Assembly (NCBI RefSeq): GCF_030816295.1
Contig: NZ_JAUSXV010000001.1
Span: forward strand, 620,001-684,000
DNA from: Microbacterium natoriense
Lineage (GTDB): Bacteria; Actinomycetota; Actinomycetes; Actinomycetales; Microbacteriaceae
Length of the DNA: 64,000 bases
Reading direction: 5' to 3'
Shown one piece after another: positions 63,908-64,000 of the stretch. Within the stretch, counting starts at the first letter, position 1; every line of letters begins with the position of its first letter. A program made the translations under genes and the position numbers. A model generated the notes under the pieces. The model saw nothing but the letters and a program-made list of their open reading frames with translations. It searched no databases and was not told where the DNA came from.

Positions 63908-64000
63908 ATGTTCACAGCACGAGGCAAGCGCACAGCCTTCGCCGTCGGCCTGGTCGCCGCAGCCGCACTCGCCCTGTCGGCCTGCAGTTCGAGCAACCCG
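63908..64000 (+). CDS. Solute-binding lipoprotein of the OpuC-type importer, N-terminus only
   Basis: 31 codons before the window ends: MFTARGKRT, a hydrophobic core (FAVGLVAAAALALSA) and a lipobox LSAC with Ser-rich residues after it. The position after two permeases identifies it as the substrate-binding protein (OpuCC-like). GAAGAGGAAG precedes the ATG. Confidence 0.8.
   Translation, partial: MFTARGKRTAFAVGLVAAAALALSACSSSNP

Overview
The window is high-GC actinobacterial DNA, most probably from Microbacterium or a close Microbacteriaceae relative. Support comes from NucS (EndoMS) mismatch repair, the GC-rich codon bias, the very frequent GGATGC/GCATCC hexamer, GTG and TTG starts, long chains of 4-base ATGA/GTGA overlaps and many apparently leaderless genes. 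I see no rRNA, tRNA, CRISPR array, phage or complete insertion sequence. It reads as ordinary chromosome with a few damaged genes.

Layout, left to right. 1-9.6 kb: the tail of an MFS pump, an aldo/keto reductase, a shikimate-dehydrogenase-like (SdhL) protein, a cold-shock protein, a HAD phosphatase, nucS, a GAP-family membrane protein, a NarL-type two-component pair, and a divergent MFS/LacI pair sharing a palindromic operator. 9.65-11.1 kb: a membrane protein broken by a +1 frameshift. 11.2-17.6 kb: a complete Mrp Na+/H+ antiporter operon (fused AB, then C, D, E, F, G), two of whose proteins end in tails encoded by a dispersed repeat. 17.6-24.7 kb: a DUF2510 membrane protein, an alpha/beta hydrolase, an MFS pump, a secreted GH10 xylanase and a large penicillin-acylase-family Ntn hydrolase. 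24.7-28.1 kb: a YhgE/Pip membrane protein, an ABC-type ATPase-like protein without a P-loop, and the TetR regulator of the unit.

28.1-32.6 kb: argG with two strong hairpins behind it, then an HxlR regulator (frameshifted) divergent from an MFS pump and a flavodoxin-fold quinone reductase, which looks like an electrophile or quinone response module. 32.7-38.2 kb: an HSL-type esterase, a regulator with a C-terminal HTH, a CE7 acetyl esterase, and manA coupled to an N-acetylglucosamine-kinase-like gene. 38.3-44.8 kb: a MoxR / DUF58 / VWA / VWA / TPR operon on the minus strand. 45-51.4 kb: a long LAxTG-anchored DUF11 surface protein split by a frameshift, a MalT-like TPR-LuxR regulator lacking the ATPase, and a coupled small membrane protein.

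51.4-54.6 kb: a membrane-anchored Thr/Pro-rich protein, a GntR regulator, a head-to-head pair of truncated genes (EamA exporter and cyclic-nucleotide-binding-domain protein) that marks a deletion or assembly junction, and a Pr6Pr membrane protein. 54.7-61.2 kb: purA, a lactonase-family beta-propeller, an MFS pump behind a MerR/SoxR-type promoter coupled to a quinone-oxidoreductase-like protein, and a FAD disulfide oxidoreductase. 61.2-64 kb: a DUF427 protein and an OpuC-type compatible-solute ABC importer whose binding-protein gene runs off the end.

The most notable signals are three separate genes each broken by a single extra base next to a short G/C run, the truncation junction near 53.59 kb, the repeat-encoded protein tails in the Mrp operon, a set of at least eight leaderless TANNNT-N6/7-start promoters (several with operators embedded), and the ABC-like protein without a Walker A motif. 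No clearly new defence or biosynthetic system is evident.
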